From NCBI GenBank assembly GCA_964036275.1, contig OZ038439.1:2999142-3063141 (forward strand): 64,000 nucleotides of DNA, given 5' to 3'. Of this stretch, positions 1-12,620 are shown piece after piece. Position numbers and translations under genes: made by a program. The notes beneath the pieces are model-generated. The model did not search any database. It was not told where the DNA came from and was given only the letters and a program-made list of their open reading frames with translations. Position 1 is the stretch's first letter. Each line of letters opens with the position of its first letter. Source of the DNA: Litoditis marina. Lineage: Eukaryota; Nematoda; Chromadorea; Rhabditida; Rhabditidae.

Positions 1-112
1 GTCCAGCTTCTGAAACACTGTTGTTAAAATGTTTTATTTCGCAATGTAGGTCAAAGGTACAACTACGTCAGTATTCCCGCACAAGTTCTATTGAACTTTC
101 GCGTATTTTAAA

Positions 113-415
113 TTGAACACAATTTACGAAACCACAAGTAAAACACAAAAACAAAATGTAGGCAGTCAAGTTTGTGTGAATGGGAAGATTAAAGTTTGTG
201 ATAACCCAAGCGCATCGGACCGGCTACACTTATTCAATATCAATCTTCGGTTATATAGGTGGCCTTCTGCTAGCGCCGTACTTAGTATGGGAGAATATTG
301 TTTGTCCAGCATCTGAAACACTTTTGTTAAAATGTTTTATTTCGCAATGTAGGTCAAAGGTACAACTACGTCAGTATTCCCGCACAAGTTCTATTGAACT
401 TTCGCGTATTTTAAA
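113..415 (+). repeat. Reference satellite monomer (303 bp)
   Basis: Typical complete monomer, used here as the coordinate reference. In order it holds an A-rich stretch (ACACAAAAACAAAATG), the target sequence used by the foldback element (AGTTTGTG at monomer positions 57-64), GCGCATCGGACCGGC, a TATATAGG box near monomer position 143, the palindrome GCTAGC, CTACGTCAG, and TTTCGCGTATTTTAAA at its end. It carries a 67-codon open frame from the TTG at its start and a 79-codon open frame from an ATG at monomer position 68, each closed by a stop. The second runs four bases into the next monomer. No dyad or long internal duplication is obvious. Confidence 0.95.
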
Positions 416-1930
416 TTGAACACAATTTACGAAACCACAAGTAAAACACAAAAACAAAATGTAGGCAGTCAAGTTTGTGTGACTGGGAAGATTAAAGTTT
501 TTGATAACCCAAGCGCATCGGACCGGCTACACTTATTCAATATCAATCTTCGGTTATATAGGTGGCCTTCTGCTAGCGCCGTACTTAGTATGGGAGAATA
601 TTGTTTGTCCAGCATCTGAAACACTTTTGTTAAAATGTTTTATTTCGCAATGTAGGTCAAAGATACAACTACGTCAGTATTCCCGCACAAGTTCTATTGA
701 ACTTTCGCGTATTTTAAATTGAACACAATTTACGAAACCACAAGTAAAACACAAAAACAAAATGTGGGCAGTCAAGTTTGTCTGAATGGGAAGATTAAAG
801 TTTGTGATAATCCAAGCGCATCGGACCGGCTACACTTATTCAATATCAATCTTCGGTTATATAGGTGGCCTTCTGCTAGCGCCGTACTTAGTATGGGAGA
901 ATATTGTTTGTCCAGCATCTGAAACACTTTTGTTAAAATGTTTTATTTCGCAATGTAGGTCAAAGGTACAACTACGTCAGTATTCCCGCACAAGTTCTAT
1001 TGAACTTTCGCGTATTTTAAATTGAACACAATTTACGAAACCACAAGTAAAACACAAAAACAAAATGTGGGCAGTCAAGTTTGTGTGAATGGGAAGATTA
1101 AAGTTTGTGATAACCCAAGCGCATCGGACCGGCTACACTTATTCAATATCAATCTTCGGTTATATAGGTGGCCTTCTGCTAGCGCCGTACTTAGTATGGG
1201 AGAATATTGTTTGTCCAGCATCTGAAACACTTTTGTTAAAATGTTTTATTTCGCAATGTAGGTCAAAGGTACAACTACGTCAGTATTCCCGCACAAGTTC
1301 TATTGAACTTTCGCGTATTTTAAATTGAACACAATTTACGAAACCACAAGTAAAACACAAAAACAAAATGTGGGCAGTCAAGTTTGTCTGAATGGGAAGA
1401 TTAAAGTTTGTGATAATCCAAGCGCATCGGACCGGCTACACTTATTCAATATCAATCTTCGGTTATATAGGTGACCTTCTGCTAGCGCCGTACTTAGTAT
1501 GGGAGAATATTGTTTGTCCAGCTTCTGAAACACTGTTGTTAAAATGTTTTATTTCGCAATGTAGGTCAAAGGTACAACTACGTCAGTATTCCCGCACAAG
1601 TTCTATTGAACTTTCGCGTATTTTAAATTGAACACAATTTACGAAACCACAAGTAAAACACAAAAACAAAATGTAGGCAGTCAAGTTTGTGTGAATGGGA
1701 AGATTAAAGTTTGTGATAACCCAAGCGCATCGGACCGGCTACACTTATTCAATATCAATCTTCGGTTATATAGGTGGCCTTCTGCTAGCGCCGTACTTAG
1801 TATGGGAGAATATTGTTTGTCCAGCATCTGAAACACTTTTGTTAAAATGTTTTATTTCGCAATGTAGGTCAAAGGTACAACTACGTCAGTATTCCCGCAC
1901 AAGTTCTATTGAACTTTCGCGTATTTTAAA

Positions 1931-3445
1931 TTGAACACAATTTACGAAACCACAAGTAAAACACAACAACAAAATGTAGGCAGTCAAGTTTGTGTGACTG
2001 GGAAGATTAAAGTTTTTGATAACCCAAGCGCATCGGACCGGCTACACTTATTCAATATCAATCTTCGGTTATATAGGTGGCCTTCTGCTAGCGCCGTACT
2101 TAGTATGGGAGAATATTGTTTGTTCAGCATCTGAAACACTTTTGTTAAAATGTTTCATTTCGCAATGTAGGTCAAAGGTACAACTACGTCTGTATTCCCG
2201 CACAAGTTCTATTGAACTTTCGCGTATTTTAAATTGAACACAATTTACGAAACCACAAGTAAAACACAAAAACAAAATGTAGGCAGTCAAGTTTGTGTGA
2301 ATGGGAAGATTAAAGTTTGTGATAACCCAAGCGCATCGGACCGGCTACACTTATTCAATATCAATCTTCGGTTATATAGGTGGCCTTCTGCTAGCGCCGT
2401 ACTTAGTATGGGAGAATATTGTTTGTCCAGCATCTGAAACACTTTTGTTAAAATGTTTTATTTCGCAATGTAGGTCAAAGGTACAACTACGTCAGTATTC
2501 CCGCACAAGTTCTATTGAACTTTCGCGTATTTTAAATTGAACACAATTTACGAAACCACAAGTAAAACACAAAAACAAAATGTAGGCAGTCAAGTTTGTG
2601 TGAATGGGAAGATTAAAGTTTGTGATAACCCAAGCGCATCGGACCGGCTACACTTATTCAATATCAATCTTCGGTTATATAGGTGGCCTTCTGCTAGCGC
2701 CGTACTTAGTATGGGAGAATATTGTTTGTCCAGCATCTGAAACACTTTTGTTAAAATGTTTTATTTCGCAATGTAGGTCAAAGGTACAACTACGTCAGTA
2801 TTCCCGCACAAGTTCTATTGAACTTTCGCGTATTTTAAATTGAACACAATTTACGAAACCACAAGTAAAACACAAAAACAAAATGTAGGCAGTCAAGTTT
2901 GTGTGAATGGGAAGATTAAAGTTTGTGATAACCCAAGCGCATCGGACCGGCTACACTTATTCAATATCAATCTTCGGTTATATAGGTGGCCTTCTGCTAG
3001 CGCCGTACTTAGTATGGGAGAATATTGTTTGTTCAGCATCTGAAACACTTTTGTTAAAATGTTTCATTTCGCAATGTAGGTCAAAGTTACAACTACGTCT
3101 GTATTCCCGCACAAGTTCTATTGAACTTTCGCGTATTTTAAATTGAACACAATTTACGAAACCACAAGTAAAACACAAAAACAAAATGTAGGCAGTCAAG
3201 TTTGTGTGAATGGGAAGATTAAAGTTTGTGATAACCCAAGCGCATCGGACCGGCTACACTTATTCAATATCAATCTTCGGTTATATAGGTGGCCTTCTGC
3301 TAGCGCCGTACTTAGTATGGGAGAATATTGTTTGTTCAGCATCTGAAACACTTTTGTTAAAATGTTTCATTTCGCAATGTAGGTCAAAGGTACAACTACG
3401 TCTGTATTCCCGCACAAGTTCTATTGAACTTTAGCGTATTTTAAA
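1931..3445 (+). repeat. Monomer subfamily with TGTTCAGC, TTTCATTTC and GTCTGTATT
   Basis: Three linked substitutions occur together in the monomers at 1931, 2840, 3143 and 4961. Co-inheritance of the three sites marks a small local subfamily spread by unequal exchange. The 3143 copy also has TTTAGCGTATT for TTTCGCGTATT near its end. Confidence 0.7.
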
Positions 3446-6400
3446 TTGAACACAATTTACGAAACCACAAGTAAAACACAAAAACAAAATGTAGGCAGTC
3501 AAGTTTGTGTGACTGGGAAGATTAAAGTTTTTGATAACCCAAGCGCATCGGACCGGCTACACTTATTCAATATCAATCTTCGGTTATATAGGTGGCCTTC
3601 TGCTAGCGCCGTACTTAGTATGGGAGAATATTGTTTGTCCAGCATCTGAAACACTTTTGTTAAAATGTTTTATTTCGCAATGTAGGTCAAAGGTACAACT
3701 ACGTCAGTATTCCCGCACAAGTTCTATTGAACTTTCGCGTATTTTAAATTGAACACAATTTACGAAACCACAAGTAAAACACAAAAACAAAATGTGGGCA
3801 GTCAAGTTTGTGTGAATGGGAAGATTAAAGTTTGTGATAACCCAAGCGCATCGGACCGGCTACACTTATTCAATATCAATCTTCGGTTATATAGGTGGCC
3901 TTCTGCTAGCGCCGTACTTAGTATGGGAGAATATTGTTTGTCCAGCATCTGAAACACTTTTGTTAAAATGTTTTATTTCGCAATGTAGGTCAAAGGTACA
4001 ACTACGTCAGTATTCCCGCACAAGTTCTATTGAACTTTCGCGTATTTTAAATTGAACACAATTTACGAAACCACAAGTAAAACACAAAAACAAAATGTGG
4101 GCAGTCAAGTTTGTCTGAATGGGAAGATTAAAGTTTGTGATAATCCAAGCGCATCGGACCGGCTACACTTATTCAATATCAATCTTCGGTTATATAGGTG
4201 ACCTTCTGCTAGCGCCGTACTTAGTATGGGAGAATATTGTTTGTCCAGCTTCTGAAACACTGTTGTTAAAATGTTTTATTTCGCAATGTAGGTCAAAGGT
4301 ACAACTACGTCAGTATTCCCGCACAAGTTCTATTGAACTTTCGCGTATTTTAAATTGAACACAATTTACGAAACCACAAGTAAAACACAAAAACAAAATG
4401 TAGGCAGTCAAGTTTGTGTGACTGGGAAGATTAAAGTTTTTGATAACCCAAGCGCATCGGACCGGCTACACTTATTCAATATCAATCTTCGGTTATATAG
4501 GTGGCCTTCTGCTAGCGCCGTACTTAGTATGGGAGAATATTGTTTGTCCAGCATCTGAAACACTTTTGTTAAAATGTTTTATTTCGCAATGTAGGTCAAA
4601 GGTACAACTACGTCAGTATTCCCGCACAAGTTCTATTGAACTTTCGCGTCTTTTAAATTGAACACAATTTACGAAACCACAAGTAAAACACAAAAACAAA
4701 ATGTAGGCAGTCAAGTTTGTGTGAATGGGAAGATTAAAGTTTGTGATAACCCAAGCGCATCGGACCGGCTACACTTATTCAATATCAATCTTCGGTTATA
4801 TAGGTGGCCTTCTGCTAGCGCCGTACTTAGTATGGGAGAATATTGTTTGTCCAGCATCTGAAACACTTTTGTTAAAATGTTTTATTTCGCAATGTAGGTC
4901 AAAGGTACAACTACGTCAGTATTCCCGCACAAGTTCTATTGAACTTTCGCGTATTTTAAATTGAACACAATTTACGAAACCACAAGTAAAACACAAAAAC
5001 AAAATGTAGGCAGTCAAGTTTGTGTGAATGGGAAGATTAAAGTTTGTGATAACCCAAGCGCATCGGACCGGCTACACTTATTCAATATCAATCTTCGGTT
5101 ATATAGGTGGCCTTCTGCTAGCGCCGTACTTAGTATGGGAGAATATTGTTTGTTCAGCATCTGAAACACTTTTGTTAAAATGTTTCATTTCGCAATGTAG
5201 GTCAAAGGTACAACTACGTCTGTATTCCCGCACAAGTTCTATTGAACTTTCGCGTATTTTAAATTGAACACAATTTACGAAACCACAAGTAAAACACAAA
5301 AACAAAATGTAGGCAGTCAAGTTTGTGTGACTGGGAAGATTAAAGTTTTTGATAACCCAAGCGCATCGGACCGGCTACACTTATTCAATATCAATCTTCG
5401 GTTATATAGGTGGCCTTCTGCTAGCGCCGTACTTAGTATGGGAGAATATTGTTTGTCCAGCATCTGAAACACTTTTGTTAAAATGTTTTATTTCGCAATG
5501 TAGGTCAAAGGTACAACTACGTCAGTATTCCCGCACAAGTTCTATTGAACTTTCGCGTATTTTAAATTGAACACAATTTACGAAACCACAAGTAAAACAC
5601 AAAAACAAAATGTAGGCAGTCAAGTTTGTGTGAATGGGAAGATTAAAGTTTGTGATAACCCAAGCGCATCGGACCGGCTACACTTATTCAATATCAATCT
5701 TCGGTTATATAGGTGGCCTTCTGCTAGCGCCGTACTTAGTATGGGAGAATATTGTTTGTCCAGCATCTGAAACACTTTTGTTAAAATGTTTTATTTCGCA
5801 ATGTAGGTCAAAGGTACAACTACGTCAGTATTCCCGCACAAGTTCTATTGAACTTTCGCGTATTTTAAATTGAACACAATTTACGAAACCACAAGTAAAA
5901 CACATAAACAAAATGTGGGCAGTCAAGTTTGTCTGAATGGGAAGATTAAAGTTTGTGATAATCCAAGCGCATCGGACCGCCTACACTTATTCAATATCAA
6001 TCTTCGGTTATATAGGTGGCCTTCTGCTAGCGCCGTACTTAGTATGGGAGAATATTGTTTGTCCAGCTTCTGAAACACTTTTGTTAAAATGTTTTATTTC
6101 GCAATGTAGGTCAAAGGTACAACTACGTCAGTATTCCCGCACAAGTTCTATTGAACTTTCGCGTATTTTAAATTGAACACAATTTACGAAACCACAAGTA
6201 AAACACAAAAACAAAATGTAGGCAGTCAAGTTTGTGTGAATGGGAAGATTAAAGTTTGTGATAACCCAAGCGCATCGGACCGGCTACACTTATTCAATAT
6301 CAATCTTCGGTTATATAGGTGGCCTTCTGCTAGCGCCGTACTTAGTATGGGAGAATATTGTTTGTCCAGCATCTGAAACACTTTTGTTAAAATGTTTTAT

Positions 6401-6475
6401 TTCGCAATGTAGGTCAAAGGTACAACTACGTCAGTATTCCCGCACAAGTTCTATTGAACTTTCGCGTATTTTAAA

Positions 6476-8287
6476 TTGAACACAATTTACGAAACCACAA
6501 GTAAAACACAAAAACAAAATGTGGGCAGTCAAGTTTGTCTGAATGGGAAGATTAAAGTTTGTGATAACCCAAGCGCATCGGACCGGCTACACTTATTCAA
6601 TATCAATCTTCGGTTATATAGGTGGCCTTCTGCTAGCGCCGTACTTAGTATGGGAGAATATTGTTTGCCCAGCATCTGAGACACTTTTGTTAAAATGTTT
6701 TATTTCGCAATGTAGGTCAAAGGTACAACTACGTCAGTATTCCCGCACAAGTTCTATTGAACTTTCGCGTATTTTAAATTGAAGACAATTTACGAAACCA
6801 CAAGTAAAACACAAAAACAAAATGTAGGCAGTCAAGTTTGTCTGAATGGGAAGATTAAAGTTTGTGATAACCCAAGCGCATCGGACCGGCTACACTTATT
6901 CAATATCAATCTTCGGTTATATAGGTGGCCTTCTGCTAGCGCCGTACTTAGTATGGGAGAATATTGTTTGCCCAGCATCTGAGACACTTTTGTTAAAATG
7001 TTTTATTTCGCAATGTAGGTCAAAGGTACAACTACGTCAGTATTCCCGCACAAGTTCTATTGAACTTTCGCGTATTTTAAATTGAACACAATTTACGAAA
7101 CCACAAGTAAAACACAAAAACAAAATGTGGGCAGTCAAGTTTGTCTGAATGGGAAGATTAAAGTTTGTGATAACCCAAGCGCATCGGACCGGCTACACTT
7201 ATTCAATATCAATCTTCGGTTATATAGGTGGCCTTCTGCTAGCGCCGTACATAGTATGGGAGAATATTGTTTGTCCAGCATCTGAAACACTTTTGTTAAA
7301 ATGTTTTATTTCGCAATGTAGGTCAAAGGTACAACTACGTCAGTATTCCCGCACAAGTTCTATTGAACTTTCGCGTATTTTAAATTGAACACAATTTACG
7401 AAACCACAAGTAAAACACAAAAACAAAATGTGGGCAGTCAAGTTTGTCTGAATGGGAAGATTAAAGTTTGTGATAACCCAAGCGCATCGGACCGGCTACA
7501 CTTATTCAATATCAATCTTCGGTTATATAGGTGGCCTTCTGCTAGCGCCGTACTTAGTATGGGAGAATATTGTTTGCCCAGCATCTGAGACACTTTTGTT
7601 AAAATGTTTTATTTCGCAATGTAGGTCAAAGGTACAACTACGTCAGTATTCCCGCACAAGTTCTATTGAACTTTCGCGTATTTTAAATTGAAGACAATTT
7701 ACGAAACCACAAGTAAAACACAAAAACAAAATGTAGGCAGTCAAGTTTGTCTGAATGGGAAGATTAAAGTTTGTGATAACCCAAGGGACCGGCTACACTT
7801 ATTCAATATCAATCTTCGGTTATATAGGTGGCCTTCTGCTAGCGCCGTACTTAGTATGGGAGAATATTGTTTGCCCAGCATCTGAGACACTTTTGTTAAA
7901 ATGTTTTATTTCGCAATGTAGGTCAAAGGTACAACTACGTCAGTATTCCCGCACAAGTTCTATTGAACTTTCGCGTATTTTAAATTGAACACAATTTACG
8001 AAACCACAAGTAAAACACAAAAACAAAATGTGGGCAGTCAAGTTTGTCTGAATGGGAAGATTAAAGTTTGTGATAACCCAAGCGCATCGGACCGGCTACA
8101 CTTATTCAATATCAATCTTCGGTTATATAGGTGGCCTTCTGCTAGCGCCGTACTCAGTATGGGAGAATATTGTTTGTCCAGCATCTGAAACACTTTTGTT
8201 AAAATGTTTTATTTCGCAATGTAGGTCAAAGGTACAACTACGTCAGTATTCCCGCACAAGTTCTATTGAACTTTCGCGTATTTTAAA
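6476..8287 (+). repeat. Trimer higher-order repeat (909-bp offset)
   Basis: The monomers at 6476, 6779 and 7082 correspond to those at 7385, 7688 and 7985. The first two of each set carry TTGCCCAGCATCTGAGAC and the second begins TTGAAGACAA. The second set has the 6-bp deletion near 7785, so it post-dates or diverged after the duplication. Confidence 0.82.
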
Positions 8288-9499
8288 TTGAACACAACTT
8301 ACGAAACCACAAGTAAAACACAAAAACAAAATGTAGGCAGTCAAGTTTGTGTGAATGGGAAGATTAAAGTTTGTGATAACCCAAGCGCATCGGACCGGCT
8401 ACACTTATTCAATATCAATCTTCGGTTATATAGGTGGCCTTCTGCTAGCGCCGTACTTAGTATGGGAGAATATTGTTTGTCCAGCATCTGAAACACTTTT
8501 GTTAAAATGTTTTATTTCGCAATGTAGGTCAAAGGTACAACTACGTCAGTATTCCCGCACAAGTTCTATTGAACTTTCGCGTATTTTAAATTGAACACAA
8601 TTTACGAAACCACAAGTAAAACACAAACACAAAATATAGGCAGTCAAGTTTGTGTGAATGGGAAGATTAAAGTTTGTGATAACCCAAGCGCATCGGACCG
8701 GCTACACTTATTCAATATCAATCTTCGGTTATATAGGTGGCCTTCTGCTAGCGCCGTACTTAGTATGGGAGAATATTGTTTGTCCAGCATCTGAAACACT
8801 TTTGTTAAAATGTTTTATTTCGCAATGTAGGTCAAAGGTACAACTACGTCAGTATTCCCGCACAAGTTCTATTGAACTTTCGCGTATTTTAAATTGAACA
8901 CAACTTACGAAACCACAAGTAAAACACAAAAACAAAATGTAGGCAGTCAAGTTTGTGTGAATGGGAAGATTAAAGTTTGTGATAACCCAAGCGCATCGGA
9001 CCGGCTACACTTATTCAATATCAATCTTCGGTTATATAGGTGGCCTTCTGCTAGCGCCGTACTTAGTATGGGAGAATATTGTTTGTCCAGCATCTGAAAC
9101 ACTTTTGTTAAAATGTTTTATTTCGCAATGTAGGTCAAAGGTACAACTACGTCAGTATTCCCGCACAAGTTCTATTGAACTTTCGCGTATTTTAAATTGA
9201 ACACAATTTACGAAACCACAAGTAAAACACAAACACAAAATATAGGCAGTCAAGTTTGTGTGAATGGGAAGATTAAAGTTTGTGATAACCCAAGCGCATC
9301 GGACCGGCTACACTTATTCAATATCAATCTTCGGTTATATAGGTGGCCTTCTGCTAGCGCCGTACTTAGTATGGGAGAATATTGTTTGTCCAGCATCTGA
9401 AACACTTTTGTTAAAATGTTTTATTTCGCAATGTAGGTCAAAGGTACAACTACGTCAGCATTCCCGCACAAGTTCTATTGAACTTTCGCGTATTTTAAA
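8288..9499 (+). repeat. Dimer higher-order repeat (606-bp offset)
   Basis: A monomer with CACAACTTACG (8288, 8894) alternates with one carrying ACACAAACACAAAATATAGG (8591, 9197). Two complete dimer copies are present, with one private change (GTCAGCATT near 9457). Confidence 0.85.
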
Positions 9500-12400
9500 T
9501 TGAACACAATTTACGAAACCACAAGTAAAACACAAAAACAAAATGTAGGCAGTCAAGTTTGTCTGAATGGGAAGATTAAAGTTTGTGATAACCCAAGCGC
9601 ATCGGACCGGCTACACTTATTCAATATCAATCTTCGGTTATATAGGTGGCCTTCTGCTAGCGCCGTACTTAGTATGGGAGAATATTGTTTGTCCAGCATC
9701 TGAAACACTTTTGTTAAAATGTTTCATTTCGCAATGTAGGTCAAAGGTACAACTACGTCAGTATTCCCGCACAAGTTCTATTGAACTTTCGCGTATTTTA
9801 AATTGAACACAATTTACGAAACCACAAGTAAAACACAAAAACAAAATGTAGGCAGTCAAGTTTGTGTGAATGGGAAGATTAAAGTTTGTGATAACCCAAG
9901 CGCATCGGACCGGCTACACTTATTCAATATCAATCTTCGGTTATATAGGTGGCCTTCTGCTAGCGCCGTACTTAGTATGGGAGAATATTGTTTGTCCAGC
10001 ATCTGAAACACTTTTGTTAAAATGTTTTATTTCGCAATGTAGGTCAAAGGTACAACTACGTCAGTATTCCAGCACAAGTTCTATTGAACTTTCGCGTATT
10101 TTAAATTGAACACAATTTACGAAACCACAAGTAAAACACAAAAACAAAATGTAGGCAGTCAAGTTTGTGTGAATGGGAAGATTAAAGTTTATGATAACCC
10201 AAGCGCATCGGACCGGCTACACTTATTCAATATCAATCTTCGGTTATATAGGTGGCCTTCTGCTAGCGCCGTACTTAGTATGGGAGAATATTGTTTGTCC
10301 AGCATCTGAAACACTTTTGTTAAAATGTTTTATTTCGCAATGTAGGTCAAAGGTACAACTACGTCAGTATTCCCGCACAAGTTCTATTGAACTTTCGCGT
10401 ATTTTAAATTGAACACAATTTACGAAACCACAAGTAAAACACAAAAACAAAATGTAGGCAGTCAAGTTTGTGTGAATGGGAAGATTAAAGTTTGTGATAA
10501 CCCAAGCGCATCGGACCGGCTACACTTATTCAATATCAATCTTCGGTTATATAGGTGGCCTTCTGCTAGCGCCGTACTTAGTATGGGAGAATATTGTTTG
10601 TCCAGCATCTGAAACACTTTTGTTAAAATGTTTTATTTCGCAATGTAGGTCAAAGGTACAACTACGTCAGTATTCCCGCACAAGTTCTATTGAACTTTCG
10701 CGTATTTTAAATTGAACACAATTTACGAAACCACAAGTAAAACACAAAAACAAAATGTAGGCAGTCAAGTTTGTGTGAATGGGAAGATTAAAGTTTGTGA
10801 TAACCCAAGCGCATCGGACCGGCTACACTTATTCAATATCAATCTTCGGTTATATAGGTGGCCTTCTGCTAGCGCCGTACTTAGTATGGGAGAATATTGT
10901 TTGTCCAGCATCTGAAACACTTTTGTTAAAATGTTTCATTTCGCAATGTAGGTCAAAGGTACAACTACGTCAGTATTCCCGCACAAGTTCTATTGAACTT
11001 TCGCGTATTTTAAATTGAACACAATTTACGAAACCACAAGTAAAACACAAAAACAAAATGTAGGCAGTCAAGTTTGTGTGAATGGGAAGATTAAAGTTTG
11101 TGATAACCCAAGCGCATCGGACCGGCTACACTTATTCAATATCAATCTTCGGTTATATAGGTGGCCTTCTGCTAGCGCCGTACTTAGTATGGGAGAATAT
11201 TGTTTGTCCAGCATCTGAAACACTTTTGTTAAAATGTTTTATTTCGCAATGTAGGTCAAAGGTACAACTACGTCAGTATTCCAGCACAAGTTCTATTGAA
11301 CTTTCGCGTATTTTAAATTGAACACAATTTACGAAACCACAAGTAAAACACAAAAACAAAATGTAGGCAGTCAAGTTTGTGTGAATGGGAAGATTAAAGT
11401 TTGTGATAACCCAAGCGCATCGGACCGGCTACACTTATTCAATATCAATCTTCGGTTATATAGGTGGCCTTCTGCTAGCGCCGTACTTAGTATGGGAGAA
11501 TATTGTTTGTCCAGCATCTGAAACACTTTTGTTAAAATGTTTTATTTCGCAATGTAGGTCAAAGGTACAACTACGTCAGTATTCCCGCACAAGTTCTATT
11601 GAACTTTCGCGTATTTTAAATTGAACACAATTTACGAAACCACAAGTAAAACACAAAAACAAAATGTAGGCAGTCAAGTTTGTGTGAATGGGAAGATTAA
11701 AGTTTGTGATAACCCAAGCGCATCGGACCGGCTACACTTATTCAATATCAATCTTCGGTTATATAGGTGGCCTTCTGCTAGCGCCGTACTTAGTATGGGA
11801 GAATATTGTTTGTCCAGCATCTGAAACACTTTTGTTAAAATGTTTTATTTCGCAATGTAGGTCAAAGGTACAACTACGTCAGTATTCCCGCACAAGTTCT
11901 ATTGAACTTTCGCGTATTTTAAATTGAACAGAATTTACGAAACCACAAGTAAAACACAAAAACAAAATGTGGGCAGTCAAGTTTGTCTGAATGGGAAGAT
12001 TAAAGTTTGTGATAATCCAAGCGCATCGGACCGGCTACACTTATTCAATATCAATCTTCGGTTATATAGGTGGCCTTCTGCTAGCGCCGTACTTAGTATG
12101 GGAGAATATTGTTTGTCCAGCATCTGAAACACTTTTGTTAAAATGTTTCATTTCGCAATGTAGGTCAAAGGTACAACTACGTCAGTATTCCCGCACAAGT
12201 TCTATTGAACTTTCGCGTATTTTAAATTGAACACAATTTACGAAACCACAAGTAAAACACAAAAACAAAATGTAGGCAGTCAAGTTTGTGTGAATGGGAA
12301 GATTAAAGTTTGTGATAACCCAAGCGCATCGGACCGGCTACACTTATTCAATATCAATCTTCGGTTATATAGGTGGCCTTCTGCTAGCGCCGTACTTAGT

Positions 12401-12585
12401 ATGGGAGAATATTGTTTGTCCAGCATCTGAAACACTTTTGTTAAAATGTTTTATTTCGCAATGTAGGTCAAAGGTACAACTACGTCAGTATTCCCGCACA
12501 AGTTCTATTGAACTTTCGCGTATTTTAAATTGAACACAATTTACGAAACCACAAGTAAAACACAAAAACAAAATGTAGGCAGTCA

Positions 12586-12592
12586 AGTTTGT
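12586..12592 (+). other. Target-site duplication, left, copy 1
   Basis: AGTTTGT directly precedes the element and recurs at 14138-14144 directly after it. An unbroken monomer has the sequence once. If the G at 12593 is given to the satellite, the duplication is 8 bp (AGTTTGTG) and the right terminus has one unpaired C. Confidence 0.85.
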
Positions 12593-12620
12593 GAGTGGGC
12601 GACGATTCAGCTAAAACCGA

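Larger units (their letters stand above)
1..4357 (+). repeat. Higher-order structure at left edge (5-mer and 9-mer offsets)
   Basis: A type marked by TTCTGAAACACTGTTG occurs at the window start, in the 1325 monomer and in the 4052 monomer. The last two also show AGGTGACC; that position lies outside the window for the first. The first two are each followed by a plain monomer and then a GTGACTGGG/TTTTTGATAA monomer (416 and 1931), an offset of 1515 bp or five monomers. The pair at 1022-1627 recurs at 3749-4354, an offset of 2727 bp or nine monomers. The order then breaks down, so this is a partly eroded higher-order repeat. Confidence 0.65.
1..12592 (+). repeat. 303-bp satellite array, block 1
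   Basis: Head-to-tail tandem array of a 303-bp AT-rich monomer. With the monomer start set at TTGAACACAA, starts fall at 113, 416, 719 and so on every 303 bp to 12530. This gives 41 complete monomers, with a 112-bp partial at the left edge and a 63-bp partial cut by the transposon at the right. The only indel I see is a 6-bp deletion near 7785 (CCAAGGGACC in place of CCAAGCGCATCGGACC). Monomers differ from one another at a handful of positions. Recurrent variants include GTGGGCAG for GTAGGCAG, GTCTGAATG for GTGTGAATG, GTGACTGGG with TTTTTGATAA, and TGTTCAGC with TTTCATTTC. The array continues beyond the left window edge. Seen directly: periodicity and variants. Inferred: constitutive heterochromatin. 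No gene is supported in this stretch. Confidence 0.98.

Noticed and set aside
128..360. Internal duplication within the monomer (GAAAC and AATGTAGG occurring twice, roughly 190 bp apart)
   Set aside because: The shared words are short and the spacing differs (187 against 191 bp); not enough to claim that the monomer is an ancient dimer.
370..380. CTACGTCAG as a CREB/ATF-type half site in every monomer
   Set aside because: A 7-8 bp match is expected by chance in 303 bp; there is no supporting promoter context.
113..415. CENP-B box in the monomer
   Set aside because: The TTCG-containing sites (TCTTCGGTTATA, ATTTCGCAATG, CTTTCGCGTAT) lack the required A and CGGG spacing.
113..415. tRNA- or SINE-derived monomer
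   Set aside because: No A-box and B-box pair or cloverleaf could be found on either strand.
2069..2290. 73-codon minus-strand frames in a few monomers (for example 2069-2290, 2978-3199, 5099-5320, 61510-61731)
   Set aside because: They open only where a TTTCATTTC variant and other substitutions remove a minus-strand stop. This is variation in the satellite, not a gene.
1..12592. CRISPR array
   Set aside because: Repeats are 303 bp and contiguous with no unique spacers.
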